DNA from: Spirosoma arboris | Lineage (GTDB): Bacteria > Bacteroidota > Bacteroidia > Cytophagales > Spirosomataceae | NCBI RefSeq assembly: GCF_009754945.1 | Contig: NZ_WPIN01000001.1 | Location: 558,001 to 622,000, forward strand | Length of the DNA stretch: 64,000 bases | Reading direction: 5' to 3' | Part shown: positions 14,478-24,420 of the stretch, in pieces | How positions within the stretch are numbered: position 1 is the stretch's first letter | Layout: every line of letters starts with the position of its first letter | The notes under the pieces: model-generated | Databases searched by the model: none | What the model was told of the DNA's origin: nothing | The model's input: only the letters and a program-made list of their open reading frames with translations | Made by a program: the position numbers and the translations under genes

Positions 14478-17447
14478 TCAGATTGGTAGATATACACTAA
14501 ACGTGGACCCTTGCCCTGGCTGACTAGTGGCGGTAATGGCTCCTCCATGATTGGCCGCTACTTTATGACAGATAGCCAGCCCTATTCCCGTTCCAGCAAA
14601 CTCGTTCTTACTATGCAAACGCTGGAAGACCTGAAAGATACGGTCGGTATATTTCTCATCGAAGCCAATCCCGTTGTCTTTTACCTCAATGTGATGGTAC
14701 ATCCGCGTTTGCCGGGTAGGCTTCACACTGGCTGGCAAATCTTCGGTCCGTAGTTGGCTGGCCTGGATGATAATCTGAGGGACCATTGGTGCACTGGCCT
14801 GAGCCCTTCGACTAAACTTAATCGCATTCGAGAGCAAGTTCTGGAAGAGTTGACTTAACTGGATCTTATCACCCTGCACGGTGGGTAAAATACCGACTTG
14901 GATGTGCGCATTACTCTCCTCAATAATGACCGACAAATTATCCTGCGCTTCCTCTATCACATTGTTAAGCGCTACAGAATAAGGTTCTACCTGACGGGTT
15001 GAAATTCGTGAGAAGCTGAGCAGGTCCTTAATCAACAGCGACATCCGGCTGGCAGCTGACTGCATCCGCTCCAGATAAAGTAATTCCTCGTCGGATGAAT
15101 TGGTATAGCGTCTCCTGAGCAAATCGCCAAACTGTTGAATTTTGCGCAGGGGTTCCTGCAAATCATGGGAAGCAATATAGGCAAACTGCTCCAGGTTTTG
15201 ATTCGAACGAGTTAGATGTAAATTGGCCTCTTCAAGCCCTCGGTTTGCCTCCTCGACTTCTTCACTGGCAGCTGCTAGTTCTTCGTTATTAGCGGCTAGC
15301 TCTTCATTGATGGCTTCCAATTCTTCGGTACGCTCCTGCACCTGCCTCTCCAGCATATGCTGCATGTTTCGCTCCAAAGTCACGTCTCTTGATGTACCCT
15401 CTATGCGTACTGCAATGCCAGCGTCGTTCTCGATCCGCTTACCAACAGAGTGAATAATGTATTGTATGCCGGTGCGGTGATTGATAATGGCGTGCTCATC
15501 GTCAACAACGCCTTCGTCGTTCCAGACGAAGTGGTCTGGTATTCGTTTGTGACGTGCCTGATCCGGCACATCAAACGCGTCAATCATCTCCTCAATTGGT
15601 ACCACCGGTTTATCAAATCCATACCAGTCCAGCATCCGTTGAGAATAGGTCATTCTGCGAGTGGCAATATCGTAACTCCAGGTACCTAATTCGGCGAGGT
15701 CGATGGCATTCCGAAGGGTGGATTCGGCGGCTTCAATCTGCTGACGGGCTATTACCTGTTCAGTTACGTCAATGGCTACCTGCATAAGGCCATATATCGT
15801 TCCATCCCCTTCCCGCACCGTTTCACACACGAGATTGAGATACATTTTCCTGAGTTCACCATTTCTGGACAGGGTTACCGGTAACTCATTGGCACGGTAG
15901 ATTTCGCCAGTCGTATATACATGATGGAGTAGCGCTTCAAAACCCTGTCCTTTTACCTCTGGCAATGACTCAAAGATGGGTTTATTCAGTATAGCTTCAG
16001 GACTCCTGTTCCAGATTTCAAACATGCGCTCATTGGCAATCTCTACAATGTGAGATGCGCCCCTGGAAATACTCATGGCCACGGGCGATTGCAAAATGAT
16101 GCTGCGCAGTTTTCGTTCACTTTCCTCTAGCCTCATTCGAGCTTTCACCTTCTCGGTTACATCTACAGCGGTTGATAACACACCATAAATAACTCCCGAT
16201 GTCGTCTGCATGGGCTGATAGGTTAAATCATAATAGGAGACATCCTTCAAACCATCCCGGATGTAGGTGACCGGAGCATCAGAAGCTGTGTAAGGTTTGC
16301 CAGTTGCGTACACGTCGGCCAGTAGTTTCGGGAATGGTTGTCCCTGCATCTCGGGTAGAACTTCCAGTAAGGGCCTGCCAATCACAGAGGCATCTTTGCC
16401 CCAACTTCTCAGGACTGGCTCGTTTGCTCGGGTAATAATCATCTCCTCACCAGTTAACAGCACCGTACGTACTGGTGATTGTTCTACCAAACTGCGTGAT
16501 TGCAGTTCACTTTCCGCCACCTTCCTTTGGGCTGTGGCCTGCTCGGTAATATCCTGAAGCGTACCATTGAAGCGGTACGATGTCTGATCATCATGAAACC
16601 ATGCTTTTCCTTTGGCTCTTACAATGCGTGACTGCTGGGTAGTTGGATTGAGGATGGTGTACTCAATATCGTAGTGGCCACCGGAGCTATACTCCAGTGC
16701 CCGTTCAATAGCTGTTGCAACGCGTTCCCGATCCTTCTCAGCAATGACGTCAATGGCCCAGGTTAGGGGTATTTCGGCCTCTGGAGGCAGACCAAACCAC
16801 TCTTTCAATCGATCGTTACCAATGAATTTTCCAGTGACCGGATTTAAATCCCATGTACCTAATTCAGTCGCTTCAATGGCAAACTCCAGCTGGGTTTTAC
16901 TTTCGATGAGCTGGGCAAAGGTTTTTACTTTTTGGGTCGTCTCGGTACAGGTTACGAATACGCCGGCAGGATTTCCAGATTCGTCACTGACGGGGCTATA
17001 ACTAAAAGTCCAATAGACATCTTCAAGCCTCCCGTTTCGGTAAATAGGCAGAAGCTGGTCTTCGCTCCAGGTAGCTTCCTGACCAGAAAGTACCTGATCG
17101 ATTAAGGGCTTGATGAAGTCCCAAATCTCGGGCCATACCTGATCCCCAGGCTGCCCTAATGCTAAGGGATGTTTCCCCTCATTACCCAGACTAGGTCGAT
17201 AGGCATCATTATAAAAGCAGAGGTGCTGTTCTCCCCAAAACAGGAACATGGGAAACTTTGAGTTGAGAAGAATACTCAGTGTAGTTCGCAGACTTTGTGG
17301 CCAGGTATCAGGGGTATTTAGGGCAGTTTTCGACCAGTCAAGAGCCCTGGTTAAGGCTCCCATTTCGCCACCCCCAGCCAGGAACGAGTAAGATCTGGCT
17401 GGGTTATGCGCATTCTCTTCACTAGTAAGCGAGTTTTTACCGGTCAT
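14478..17447 (-). CDS. Multi-PAS sensor histidine kinase
   Basis: 989 residues, no membrane segment, so probably cytoplasmic. Five PAS-like modules occupy about residues 30-680, with repeated closing strands such as YGLMQVAIDVTEQV and YGVLSTAVDVTEKV. A Glu-rich coiled coil (about 690-750) leads to the HisKA dimerisation helix with the phosphorylated His about 761 in ASHDLQEPLRKI. The HATPase domain has the N box (LSNAIKFS), G1 (VKDNGIGF) and G2 (GTGIGLAICH). It ends at YLPI without a receiver. This architecture is typical of PAS kinases that work with stand-alone regulators like the adjacent one. Confidence 0.93.
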   Translation of the reverse strand: MTGKNSLTSEENAHNPARSYSFLAGGGEMGALTRALDWSKTALNTPDTWPQSLRTTLSILLNSKFPMFLFWGEQHLCFYNDAYRPSLGNEGKHPLALGQPGDQVWPEIWDFIKPLIDQVLSGQEATWSEDQLLPIYRNGRLEDVYWTFSYSPVSDESGNPAGVFVTCTETTQKVKTFAQLIESKTQLEFAIEATELGTWDLNPVTGKFIGNDRLKEWFGLPPEAEIPLTWAIDVIAEKDRERVATAIERALEYSSGGHYDIEYTILNPTTQQSRIVRAKGKAWFHDDQTSYRFNGTLQDITEQATAQRKVAESELQSRSLVEQSPVRTVLLTGEEMIITRANEPVLRSWGKDASVIGRPLLEVLPEMQGQPFPKLLADVYATGKPYTASDAPVTYIRDGLKDVSYYDLTYQPMQTTSGVIYGVLSTAVDVTEKVKARMRLEESERKLRSIILQSPVAMSISRGASHIVEIANERMFEIWNRSPEAILNKPIFESLPEVKGQGFEALLHHVYTTGEIYRANELPVTLSRNGELRKMYLNLVCETVREGDGTIYGLMQVAIDVTEQVIARQQIEAAESTLRNAIDLAELGTWSYDIATRRMTYSQRMLDWYGFDKPVVPIEEMIDAFDVPDQARHKRIPDHFVWNDEGVVDDEHAIINHRTGIQYIIHSVGKRIENDAGIAVRIEGTSRDVTLERNMQHMLERQVQERTEELEAINEELAANNEELAAASEEVEEANRGLEEANLHLTRSNQNLEQFAYIASHDLQEPLRKIQQFGDLLRRRYTNSSDEELLYLERMQSAASRMSLLIKDLLSFSRISTRQVEPYSVALNNVIEEAQDNLSVIIEESNAHIQVGILPTVQGDKIQLSQLFQNLLSNAIKFSRRAQASAPMVPQIIIQASQLRTEDLPASVKPTRQTRMYHHIEVKDNGIGFDEKYTDRIFQVFQRLHSKNEFAGTGIGLAICHKVAANHGGAITATSQPGQGSTFSVYLPI

Positions 17448-17681
17448 GGAATGGTAGAATTGCCTGGTAAATTAACATTTAATCAGCTTGACTGTTCAAG
17501 CAATGCATTAATAGTAAGTTTATAATCGGCTAAAGAAACACTATGTCCATCACTTTTGCAGTCCACTCTGGTAACATCACATATATATCTTAAGAGGGCA
17601 TTGCACAGATTGCTGATTATCAATTAAGAAAGTAGCGTTAATCTTTTACGTTTATTCTTGGCATTGGTTATGGTGAATAGT
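17448..17681. other. Intergenic region upstream of the histidine kinase
   Basis: About 230 bases between the kinase start and a long hairpin. I see no ORF and no exact TAnnTTTG. Confidence 0.4.
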
Positions 17682-17760
17682 TTGCTGAATGCTAAAGCGG
17701 TGCTTGATAAGTCATATCACCCAGATATGACTTATCAAGCACCGCTTTAGCATTCAGCAA
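17682..17760. repeat. Perfect 37-bp inverted repeat with 5-nt loop
   Basis: Arms 17682-17718 and 17724-17760 are exact reverse complements around the loop ACCCA. It starts seven bases after the end of the minus-strand SRPBCC gene (stop 17768) and has no T-tract on either side. The exactness of such long arms suggests recent formation or active maintenance. It resembles no other element in the window by sequence. Confidence 0.95.
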
Positions 17761-17767
17761 CTTTAGC

Positions 17768-18271
17768 TTATTTTTTCAACGAAGGGAGCAATTCGTCCAG
17801 GCCTTCCATAGCCATTGCCAGACCTTCTTTAAAGCCCATTTGCAGGGTTGCCTCAAGTTGAGCCAAATCGTCATAGGAAATGTGAAGTTCCACAAGCGTT
17901 ACAGGTCCTTTGTCTGAAAACGTTACTTCCCAGGTTGACCGGGGTAAATCCTTATTCAGATTGCCTTCTGCATCGACAAAAGCGTCGAGACCTGTGAATT
18001 TTTTTTGAGTTTGAATACGCTGGTAATCAACCCAGGCCCAATGCTCTTCACCTTCTGGGCCTACCATGGCGTAATGCCAATGGCCGCCTTCTCTAAAGTC
18101 CATTGTTTTTGTTCGTGCTTTCCAGGGCTTCGGGGCCCACCATTGATCGAGAATCTCGCTCTTTGTGTAAGCATCCCATACTAAGGGGAGTTCGGCGGCA
18201 AATTCTCGCTTTACCTCGATTGTGCTATTTTCCTTATTTACAGAAAAATCAAACGCTAAGTTGGTGCTCAT
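17768..18271 (-). CDS. SRPBCC (AHSA1/START-like) domain protein
   Basis: 167 residues with the Aha1-C-terminal-like SRPBCC fold: [17 protein letters not shown] at the start, WWAPKPW, and a closing amphipathic helix ([16 protein letters not shown]). It binds a hydrophobic ligand in a deep cavity; the ligand is unknown. Its start overlaps the stop of the ArsR gene by four bases (ATGA type), so translation is coupled. ArsR plus SRPBCC pairs are common and are thought to respond to small-molecule stress. Confidence 0.85.
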   Translation of the reverse strand: MSTNLAFDFSVNKENSTIEVKREFAAELPLVWDAYTKSEILDQWWAPKPWKARTKTMDFREGGHWHYAMVGPEGEEHWAWVDYQRIQTQKKFTGLDAFVDAEGNLNKDLPRSTWEVTFSDKGPVTLVELHISYDDLAQLEATLQMGFKEGLAMAMEGLDELLPSLKK

Positions 18272-18588
18272 TTTTTGTCGTTTTTAATGGTTAATAATAC
18301 ATTGTCAAGTTCATTGAAGCGACTCTCCCACAGTTTCCTGAATTGGTCGAGCCACTTATCAATTTCTTTCATTTTAGTTACCTCAAGTCGGTAGTAAATT
18401 TCTCTTCCATTATGATCCTGCTTCACCAGTTCGCATTCTGTCAATATGCGTAGATGTTTGGAAACCGCTTGTCGAGTGGTATCAAAGTGTTCGGCAAGGG
18501 CGTTGGGTGTCATTGCCTGAGCCGCAATTAGTAATAGGATAGCCCGCCTTGTCGGATCGGCAATAGCCTGAAAAACATCCCGTCTCAT
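18268..18588 (-). CDS. ArsR-family transcriptional regulator
   Basis: 106 residues; the winged-helix DNA-binding core is clear ([19 protein letters not shown], then [20 protein letters not shown], then wing [14 protein letters not shown]). The metal-binding CxC motif of arsenic sensors is absent, so it belongs to the non-metal-sensing ArsR group that pairs with SRPBCC genes. It is first in a two-gene operon and should be autoregulated by the double palindrome at 18609-18648. Confidence 0.9.
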   Translation of the reverse strand: MRRDVFQAIADPTRRAILLLIAAQAMTPNALAEHFDTTRQAVSKHLRILTECELVKQDHNGREIYYRLEVTKMKEIDKWLDQFRKLWESRFNELDNVLLTIKNDKK

Positions 18589-18608
18589 TGATCATCTGAG
18601 TTATTTGT

Positions 18609-18648
18609 GCAACTAATCGGTTGCAAATATAAGCAACTAATTGGTTGC
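18609..18648 (-). promoter_or_regulatory. ArsR operator: two 16-bp palindromes around a -7 element
   Basis: Two copies of GCAACTAATYGGTTGC at 18609-18624 and 18633-18648, each a GCAAC/GTTGC palindrome, start 20 bases upstream of the ArsR ATG. Between them the minus strand reads TATATTTG (18624-18631), an exact -7 element followed by C. A dimer on either palindrome would block RNA polymerase, which fits autorepression. Confidence 0.78.
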
Positions 18649-18756
18649 ACAAAAGCTTTTCAATCATTTTTTGTTATAATCGAAAAGTTGCCGGAAGTGT
18701 TGTGAATTATCAGTGAATACTATGGCGAACGATCACAGCACGTAGCTTTATCCAAA

Positions 18757-18810
18757 AGAAAACCGCGCCCGGCATCACATCTAAATTGAATGTGACACTG
18801 GACGCGATTA
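18757..18810 (-). terminator. Terminator of the M14 peptidase gene
   Basis: Minus strand: a long stem with G-U pairs (CGCGTCC...GGGCGCG, TCACAT/ATGTGA) and loop near 18788, followed by GGTTTTCTTTT. It is about 50 bases after the peptidase stop. Confidence 0.65.
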
Positions 18811-18858
18811 CTAATTTTTAGTTGTTGAAGAAGTGTAATTTTACTTTAAGAGAGGCTA

Positions 18859-21684
18859 TTACTCGCTAACGACATCGCTGCCTTGCGAACCACTTTTGCC
18901 CGAGCCGTAAAGCTGGTTGAAGAGCAGTTTAAACGTTCCTTGTGCTTGTGCCCGGAAGGTGATTTCTGGTCCGAAGGCGTAGAATTTACCCGATCCAACG
19001 GGTGCCATAAAGGCTGCTACACCATCCTGTAAATACGATTGTCCCCACGCCCAGCCACTACGTAGCGGCTTGCTGGTTTCAAACCAGGCAAGTGGTGTTA
19101 CAATGCCTTTGGCAATGGCTTCAGGAGCAATTTTGAACACTGGACTAGCATCGAAATACACGTCGGTCAGTGTAGGCATACCCCAAGTGGCGTGTTGGGT
19201 TGAGTCCAGATTTACGCGTAACACACTACCAGGAATGTAGTATTTCTCGTTCGGTAAGGGGCGCTCCGTACCCGCAGCGGTCATTTCGGTAAGGGCGTTT
19301 TTAACTGGTAATTTCAGATGATAGGCCAGGTTGGTACTAGTACCAATCGTTACTACCGATCCGCCGGATTCCAGGAAGGCTTTGATTTGTGGGATCGACT
19401 TGGTAGCTGTGATTTTGCCTAACCACGGACGATATTCAGCCGGTGTCGATTCTTCTTTTGGCTCGCGCTCAAGACCTCTGAAAATGTCATTATCGGCACC
19501 CGTAGCTGGCGGAATAGCGCGTGTTACGAAGATAATGACATCAAACTTCTTCCGTAGATCACCCGCATCGATATCGGCAGGATAAATCACTTTCATTGGG
19601 AAGTGGTATTGCTCCATCAGGAAGCGCACCCAACCCGATGGCATTGAGCCGCCGTAGGTATCCCACAAGGCAATCCGCATGGGCGACACTTTAGTCATTG
19701 AAGTGGTTGGCTTTTTGGCAATACCGGTCACTTCGATACCTAAATCTTTAGCCGATTTGTCCAGAATCGACTTGGCCTTAGCCGAAGACGGAACAAAGAA
19801 TGCACCCGATTCTACGGTCGATTTTCCACCCACACCATTTGGCAAACGGAATACATCGATACCCGATGCCAGCAGATCATTTACGGCAATGAATGAGTTG
19901 TTGGCCTTAGCGCTAAGCAGATAACCGCCACCAGCAGTCCCTGTTACGTGGCCTTCGGGCGACTGAAGTTCACCATAGGGCAGTTTCTTAAATGGACCAT
20001 CGAAAGCATCTAAAATACGGTCGAACTGAACATTCATGGTGTAAGCCAGTGTCCAGCCAGCGGCATCGTAAGGCCGAACGGGAGGTCCACCTGGATATTG
20101 GAAATCGTTCGGGTGATCCTGTGGCTCAAACATATCCAGTAAGTGCGGACGGAACGCCTGATCGGATTTCACGACGTACGAACCGGCTGGGTACTTCTTG
20201 CCAGCCACAGTAAAATCGGCGGTAGCCTGCTGAATCTGAATGCCCGTACGAATCAACGCGTTGACAAACTTAACCGCCGTAGCAAAATCAGGTTGATTGG
20301 CCGGAATGATGAAACCACGAGGATCGCGCAGGACAGGGGCCTTCATGATCGTATCGTAGTATTTAATCGGCATACCACCTCCGCGAGGAATAAATCCGTA
20401 TTGCGCCAGAGCCGCGTTTGCAGAAGTCGACGTTGGTTTCTTTGTATCTGACTGAAACGCCTGATTGATCGCGTCGATTTTCTTTGGCGAAAGCCCCCAG
20501 TAATCCTTGCTGCCGCGTTCGATGGAATTCTTGCCCATCTTATAGATATTGAACAGCAATTCATCGCGATAGCGCGAAGCATAGTTGAGAACGGCATAAT
20601 TCAGCGATACCGAATAATCGATCGACTGCTTAAAGTGCCATTTCTGAGGGGTAACCGGAAATGGTGTATTTCCATTGGGAATCAGACGGCTGGGCACGAG
20701 TGGAACCTCTTCGGGCGTTGGATTACCGATGATTTCCGTTAACAGACCAATCATGTTGTGGAAGTGCGTGGTGGTACGCAACCCGCCATTGTACCAGGTT
20801 GAGAAAACCGATCCACCCAGGCGTGTATAGCCCGGCTTATTCTCTACATTCATCCGGTTGATCATGGCCGCGCCGAGGGCATCTATACCCGTCACCATTA
20901 ATGGGTCGAAAACGTAGTTGAACGGGTCGCGGTAAGGAGGCCCTGCCAGCACAGACCCAGCTGGACCGGCCTGGTGGTGATTATACATGATCTGAGGAAA
21001 CCACTCGACAAACAATTGCCGACCGATATTTTGGGTTTCCTTCAGATTCATAATGAAGAAATCGCGGTTGTTATCGTGACCAGCGTATTTCTCATACAGC
21101 CGAGGCAGGTTATCCAACGACCGTTTTTCGGGTTTGGACTCGCGCATGTACCAGTTCGATACGATCTCCTGACCATCGGGATTGGCGTGCGTGAGCAGGA
21201 TAACGGTATTGTCCAGAATGCGCATGGTTTCGGGGTCTTTCCGGCTCACCAATTGATAGATGGTTTCAATGAGCTGATGCGTACCAACGGTTTCGGTCGC
21301 GTGCAAACCACCGTCAATCCAGACAACGGCTTTGCCTTCGTTGGCCATAGCGTGGGCCTGTTCGTCGGTGAGACCTTCAGCGCGCGCCATTTTCTGGGAA
21401 ATTTCCTGATAGCGAGCCAAATTTTTTAAATTGGCTGGCGACGAGACAATCAGCATGAACTGATGACGGCCTTCTTCGGTCAGCCCAATATCCATCAGCT
21501 TTGTTCGGTCAGAAGCCGCAGCTACTTTCTTTACATAAGCTTCGGTTTGGGTATAGGTCGCGAGTTGATAATCGTCGCCGATGTCGAAACCAAAATGTTC
21601 CTTGGGCGAGGGGATTGTCTGTGCTAATGCTGTGCTCAGATTGATCAGCAGCATAACAAGGACTGAGTAAGTAGAATAACGCAT
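18859..21684 (-). CDS. Secreted M14-family zinc carboxypeptidase-like protein
   Basis: 941 residues from the ATG at 21684, which begins a signal peptide (MRYSTYSVLVMLLINLSTA, cleaved after ALA). Upstream in-frame starts to 21783 would bury it. The M14 domain (about 25-400) has the zinc motif HxxE in GGLHATETVG, Arg/Asn region NPDGQE, and HHQAGP as candidate third ligand. The remaining half (about 450-941) is the glutamine-amidotransferase-like C-terminal region seen in large M14 proteins of Bacteroidota, with GSVVTIGTSTNLAYH. It probably cleaves peptides in the periplasm or outside. Confidence 0.87.
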   Translation of the reverse strand: MRYSTYSVLVMLLINLSTALAQTIPSPKEHFGFDIGDDYQLATYTQTEAYVKKVAAASDRTKLMDIGLTEEGRHQFMLIVSSPANLKNLARYQEISQKMARAEGLTDEQAHAMANEGKAVVWIDGGLHATETVGTHQLIETIYQLVSRKDPETMRILDNTVILLTHANPDGQEIVSNWYMRESKPEKRSLDNLPRLYEKYAGHDNNRDFFIMNLKETQNIGRQLFVEWFPQIMYNHHQAGPAGSVLAGPPYRDPFNYVFDPLMVTGIDALGAAMINRMNVENKPGYTRLGGSVFSTWYNGGLRTTTHFHNMIGLLTEIIGNPTPEEVPLVPSRLIPNGNTPFPVTPQKWHFKQSIDYSVSLNYAVLNYASRYRDELLFNIYKMGKNSIERGSKDYWGLSPKKIDAINQAFQSDTKKPTSTSANAALAQYGFIPRGGGMPIKYYDTIMKAPVLRDPRGFIIPANQPDFATAVKFVNALIRTGIQIQQATADFTVAGKKYPAGSYVVKSDQAFRPHLLDMFEPQDHPNDFQYPGGPPVRPYDAAGWTLAYTMNVQFDRILDAFDGPFKKLPYGELQSPEGHVTGTAGGGYLLSAKANNSFIAVNDLLASGIDVFRLPNGVGGKSTVESGAFFVPSSAKAKSILDKSAKDLGIEVTGIAKKPTTSMTKVSPMRIALWDTYGGSMPSGWVRFLMEQYHFPMKVIYPADIDAGDLRKKFDVIIFVTRAIPPATGADNDIFRGLEREPKEESTPAEYRPWLGKITATKSIPQIKAFLESGGSVVTIGTSTNLAYHLKLPVKNALTEMTAAGTERPLPNEKYYIPGSVLRVNLDSTQHATWGMPTLTDVYFDASPVFKIAPEAIAKGIVTPLAWFETSKPLRSGWAWGQSYLQDGVAAFMAPVGSGKFYAFGPEITFRAQAQGTFKLLFNQLYGSGKSGSQGSDVVSE

Positions 21685-22008
21685 TGTTGATGAATTGAGT
21701 TGGGGTTTTATACGAGTTAGTTTAGGGGTGTGCAGTTTCAATTGGTTAGAGCACCAAAGGATATAGATTAGAACGGAATTCAATATAATTTATCGGATTT
21801 TATTAACGGGTATCCAGGAAGAATAAAATTTTCAATAACCCATTAATTCAAATATAATCTTCTTTATCTTCTATAAATAGCGGTAACAGTTCGGTAAGGA
21901 TTTACGAAGAAGGCTGTCGTTACTTTAAACGAATAAGCCTATTGGTACTACCGAAAGAACGGGTAGTGAGAAGGTTAGCATAAGTAGAAATACTGGCAGG
22001 AAGATTGG
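21685..22008. other. Intergenic region between M14 peptidase and TetR genes
   Basis: 324 bases. A near -7 element (TATATCCTTTG, one base longer than consensus) lies about 80 bases upstream of the peptidase start. An ACTACC/GGTAGT hairpin near 21940-21962 may end the TetR transcript. No ORF. Confidence 0.4.
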
Positions 22009-22653
22009 CTAGTCGATGTTGGTCGTGGACGTAAGGAGTTGAAATTCCTGTATTCCTTTGACAGTAAAATAAGGGCTCAATAGCGACCACAGGGCAAGTC
22101 GGTAGTTCTTTATCTCTAGCTTACTGGCATCTATGCCCCGCATTCGCTCAAAATTCATCCAGCTTTCGGTCATCATCACGTACCGATGGGCTAACAAAAC
22201 CAGGGAATCCGGCTCTGCTGGATCGTGTAAAGCACCCCTGGATATAGTAGCCTTCAGCAGCCAGTCAATTTGCATAATTTTCCAGTCGAGGTGCTTTCGG
22301 TGCTTCTGTCTAAGGGAAGGAAATGCCCGAATAAGCTCCAGAGTATCCGTGAAAAAGAAACTATACTGCTGTTGAAAATAAAACGTGCTTCTTATGTATT
22401 CATCAATTGTGTTAAAGAGAGGAGTGTGGTGCAAATCGGTTACCAATTTTTCCTGCGTATGTAGAATTGATTGATAGGCGGTCTCAATCAGGGCATCTTT
22501 TGTTTTGAAATGATAGGCCAGATTTCCAACACTAACACCGGCTTCGTCGGCAATATGCTGAAGTCGGACATTAACAAAACCGAAACGATTAAATAAATAC
22601 AAGGCTGCAGTAAGAAGCTTGACTTTGATATCGCCTTGTGACTTGTTTTCCAT
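22009..22653 (-). CDS. TetR-family transcriptional regulator
   Basis: 214 residues. The N-terminal TetR HTH is clear (LTAALYLFNRFGFVNVRLQH, IADEAGVSVGNLAYHFKTKD). The C-terminal ligand/dimer domain is not diagnostic but contains an aromatic-rich stretch (STFYFQQQYSFFFTDTL). A palindrome lies about 20 bases upstream. The nearest non-regulatory genes are the M14 peptidase downstream and the divergent DoxX-like gene. Confidence 0.88.
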   Translation of the reverse strand: MENKSQGDIKVKLLTAALYLFNRFGFVNVRLQHIADEAGVSVGNLAYHFKTKDALIETAYQSILHTQEKLVTDLHHTPLFNTIDEYIRSTFYFQQQYSFFFTDTLELIRAFPSLRQKHRKHLDWKIMQIDWLLKATISRGALHDPAEPDSLVLLAHRYVMMTESWMNFERMRGIDASKLEIKNYRLALWSLLSPYFTVKGIQEFQLLTSTTNID

Positions 22654-22671
22654 GATTTAAAATATATTAAC

Positions 22672-22690
22672 TAGTAAGCAGTCTTTACTA
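22672..22690. promoter_or_regulatory. Candidate TetR operator
   Basis: TAGTAA-N7-TTACTA, a 19-bp palindrome with 6-bp arms, 19 bases upstream of the TetR start. Size and position fit autoregulation. Confidence 0.45.
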
Positions 22691-23196
22691 AATTTAATTT
22701 GACTGTTCAGTATATATTCTCATCATGTATATCAACTGTGTTGTGTTAATGTAATTGAAAGAAAAGTTAACCTAGTCCGTATCAGTGGACTAGAAAAGAG
22801 CCCAACGGTTTTTTAATCATAGTACAACATTGATTGATGACGTGCTCTACATATACTAACGTAAGAGAGCTATTGGATGGATTTCAAAAAGTGGTGTGCA
22901 GGCGTATTTTTTTGTAATTGACTGGGACTTTACGGGCCTATTTATATAGCTAGCCAGAGGGGAAAATACGCTGAAGAAAGGGCTATCATTTCATCGAATT
23001 TCTAGAGGGAAAGCAGCTTTGGGGGCTTTCCTGCCTGTTTTAACGGGGTTGGGCTTTTGCCAGTATCAACTTGTTTTAGAACTTAAAAACATATTATAAT
23101 AATATCATTAGAAAAAATTTCCTAAATCTGTTTTAGGGCTCAAGTGCGTAGATGTAGATATGGGGTCCTTTTCTTCGACACACCCTACTCAACGCT
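22691..23196. other. Intergenic region between TetR and DoxX-like genes
   Basis: About 505 bases without a supported ORF. It holds small perfect hairpins CTAGTCC/GGACTAG (about 22773-22794) and GGAAAGC/GCTTTCC (about 23008-23030), and an AT-rich block near 23090-23120. The promoter of the DoxX-like gene should be here but is not clear. Confidence 0.4.
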
Positions 23197-23757
23197 ATGA
23201 AAACAGTAATCAGCCTTTTTGACCGTTTCGACCAACTAGATACAGCCATGAACCGCTGGCTGGTGGCGCATAGTATCGCATTATTACGGATTTCTTTAGG
23301 GTTGATTTTTCTGGGATTTGGGTTATTGAAGTTTTTTCCTGGTATCAGCCCTATTGAGGATTTAGCTACGCGAACAACGACTATTCTGACGTTTGGCGTG
23401 CTGTCGGGGCGGAGTGCGATGGATTTTGTTGCTGGTTTAGAGTCGATTATCGGAATTTGCTTTATTAGTGGTCGGTTCCTTCGGGTAGGAGTTTGGTTGA
23501 TGGCCGCCCAAATGATTGGCGCTATTTCACCTTTAGTCATCTTTCCGGGCGAACTCTTTCCTGGACCACTGCATGCCCCTTCTCTGGCTGCCCAATATAT
23601 TATCAAGGATATTATTTTAGTGGCAGCGGGTATGGTGATCGCGTCTACCTGGACGGGTGCCCGTATTGTTGCCCAACCACAGAGTTTTCGCAGTGCACTT
23701 GGTAAGCGAGTACCCAAAGTGCAACGTAGTGTACGGCAACTAGAGGCTACTATATAA
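23197..23757 (+). CDS. DoxX/DUF417-like integral membrane protein
   Basis: 186 residues with four hydrophobic segments; ALLRISLGLIFLGFGLLKFF followed by a second helix after GLESIIGICFISG matches the DoxX-like superfamily, as does the mid-protein PLVIFPGELF. Family members are linked to quinone or thiol redox at the membrane, but the substrate here is unknown. The opposite strand also has a long open frame, judged a shadow because its predicted protein has biased composition. Confidence 0.72.
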   Translation: MKTVISLFDRFDQLDTAMNRWLVAHSIALLRISLGLIFLGFGLLKFFPGISPIEDLATRTTTILTFGVLSGRSAMDFVAGLESIIGICFISGRFLRVGVWLMAAQMIGAISPLVIFPGELFPGPLHAPSLAAQYIIKDIILVAAGMVIASTWTGARIVAQPQSFRSALGKRVPKVQRSVRQLEATI

Positions 23758-24420
23758 AGGAAGATTAAAACTAGTGTCCACAGAGACCACAATTAAGACT
23801 CTAAATTGCCAGTGTCTATATGGACATTAATTTTGATTACTTGACTATGGTGGAGGCCTGTTTGAACTTTTCAAATTAACCGCAACGAACACTAAGGTAA
23901 ATTCGCAAAGACTGCAAAGAAATTCAGTTTACAACATCGCACACTTTTCGGTTAAGCTAAAGTCTATTTATTGCCTTTAAAACTGGTTAAACTTCCCTAT
24001 TTAACAAGCTTTTATTTACTCTTTATTTTTGAAAAATTGACCAGCTTATTCGTGAAAAAATAACTTGATCTGGTTGGCGAATATACCGTCGTGCTAATGT
24101 TAGAAAATCTTTTCAAACCTGCTAAAACTATTTTCTCGTCCTAGGAGTATATACGTTTGATTTCCATAACTAACCCCTGACCATTCTGAATGAAGTATGA
24201 AAAAAATATACGCTAGTCTCCCGAATTTCCTGTAGTTTCTTCTTGCTCGTATCGCCTAGGGATACGATTATTGTACGCTTCTCTCCGGCCCTAATTGCCG
24301 GCTTTCTCAACGCACCTTCATGATTTTCAGTCGCCTTAGCAAGTAATTCTTGTTATGGAGCGCTATTGCCTTACCCTTTTTCTTTAGTGCAATTTTTTCA
24401 TCTTTAAACACAATCATGCT
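23758..24420. other. Intergenic region upstream of the DUF4331 cluster
   Basis: About 660 bases, no ORF supported. An exact -7 element TACGTTTG is at 24152-24159, with TTTT about 17 bases before it, giving a candidate cluster promoter with a leader of about 255 bases. Small hairpins CGTATC/GATACG (about 24248-24266) and CCGGC/GCCGG (near 24285) lie in that leader. Confidence 0.45.
24152..24159 (+). promoter_or_regulatory. Candidate -7 element of the DUF4331 cluster
   Basis: TACGTTTG, exact TAnnTTTG match, about 260 bases upstream of the first DUF4331 ATG. Confidence 0.35.

Noticed and set aside
23133..23792. 219-codon open frame on the minus strand opposite the DoxX-like gene
   Set aside because: Composition is biased toward Arg, Ile, Pro, Thr and Asn as expected of an antisense frame, with no recognisable domain; the plus-strand frame encodes a coherent four-helix membrane protein.
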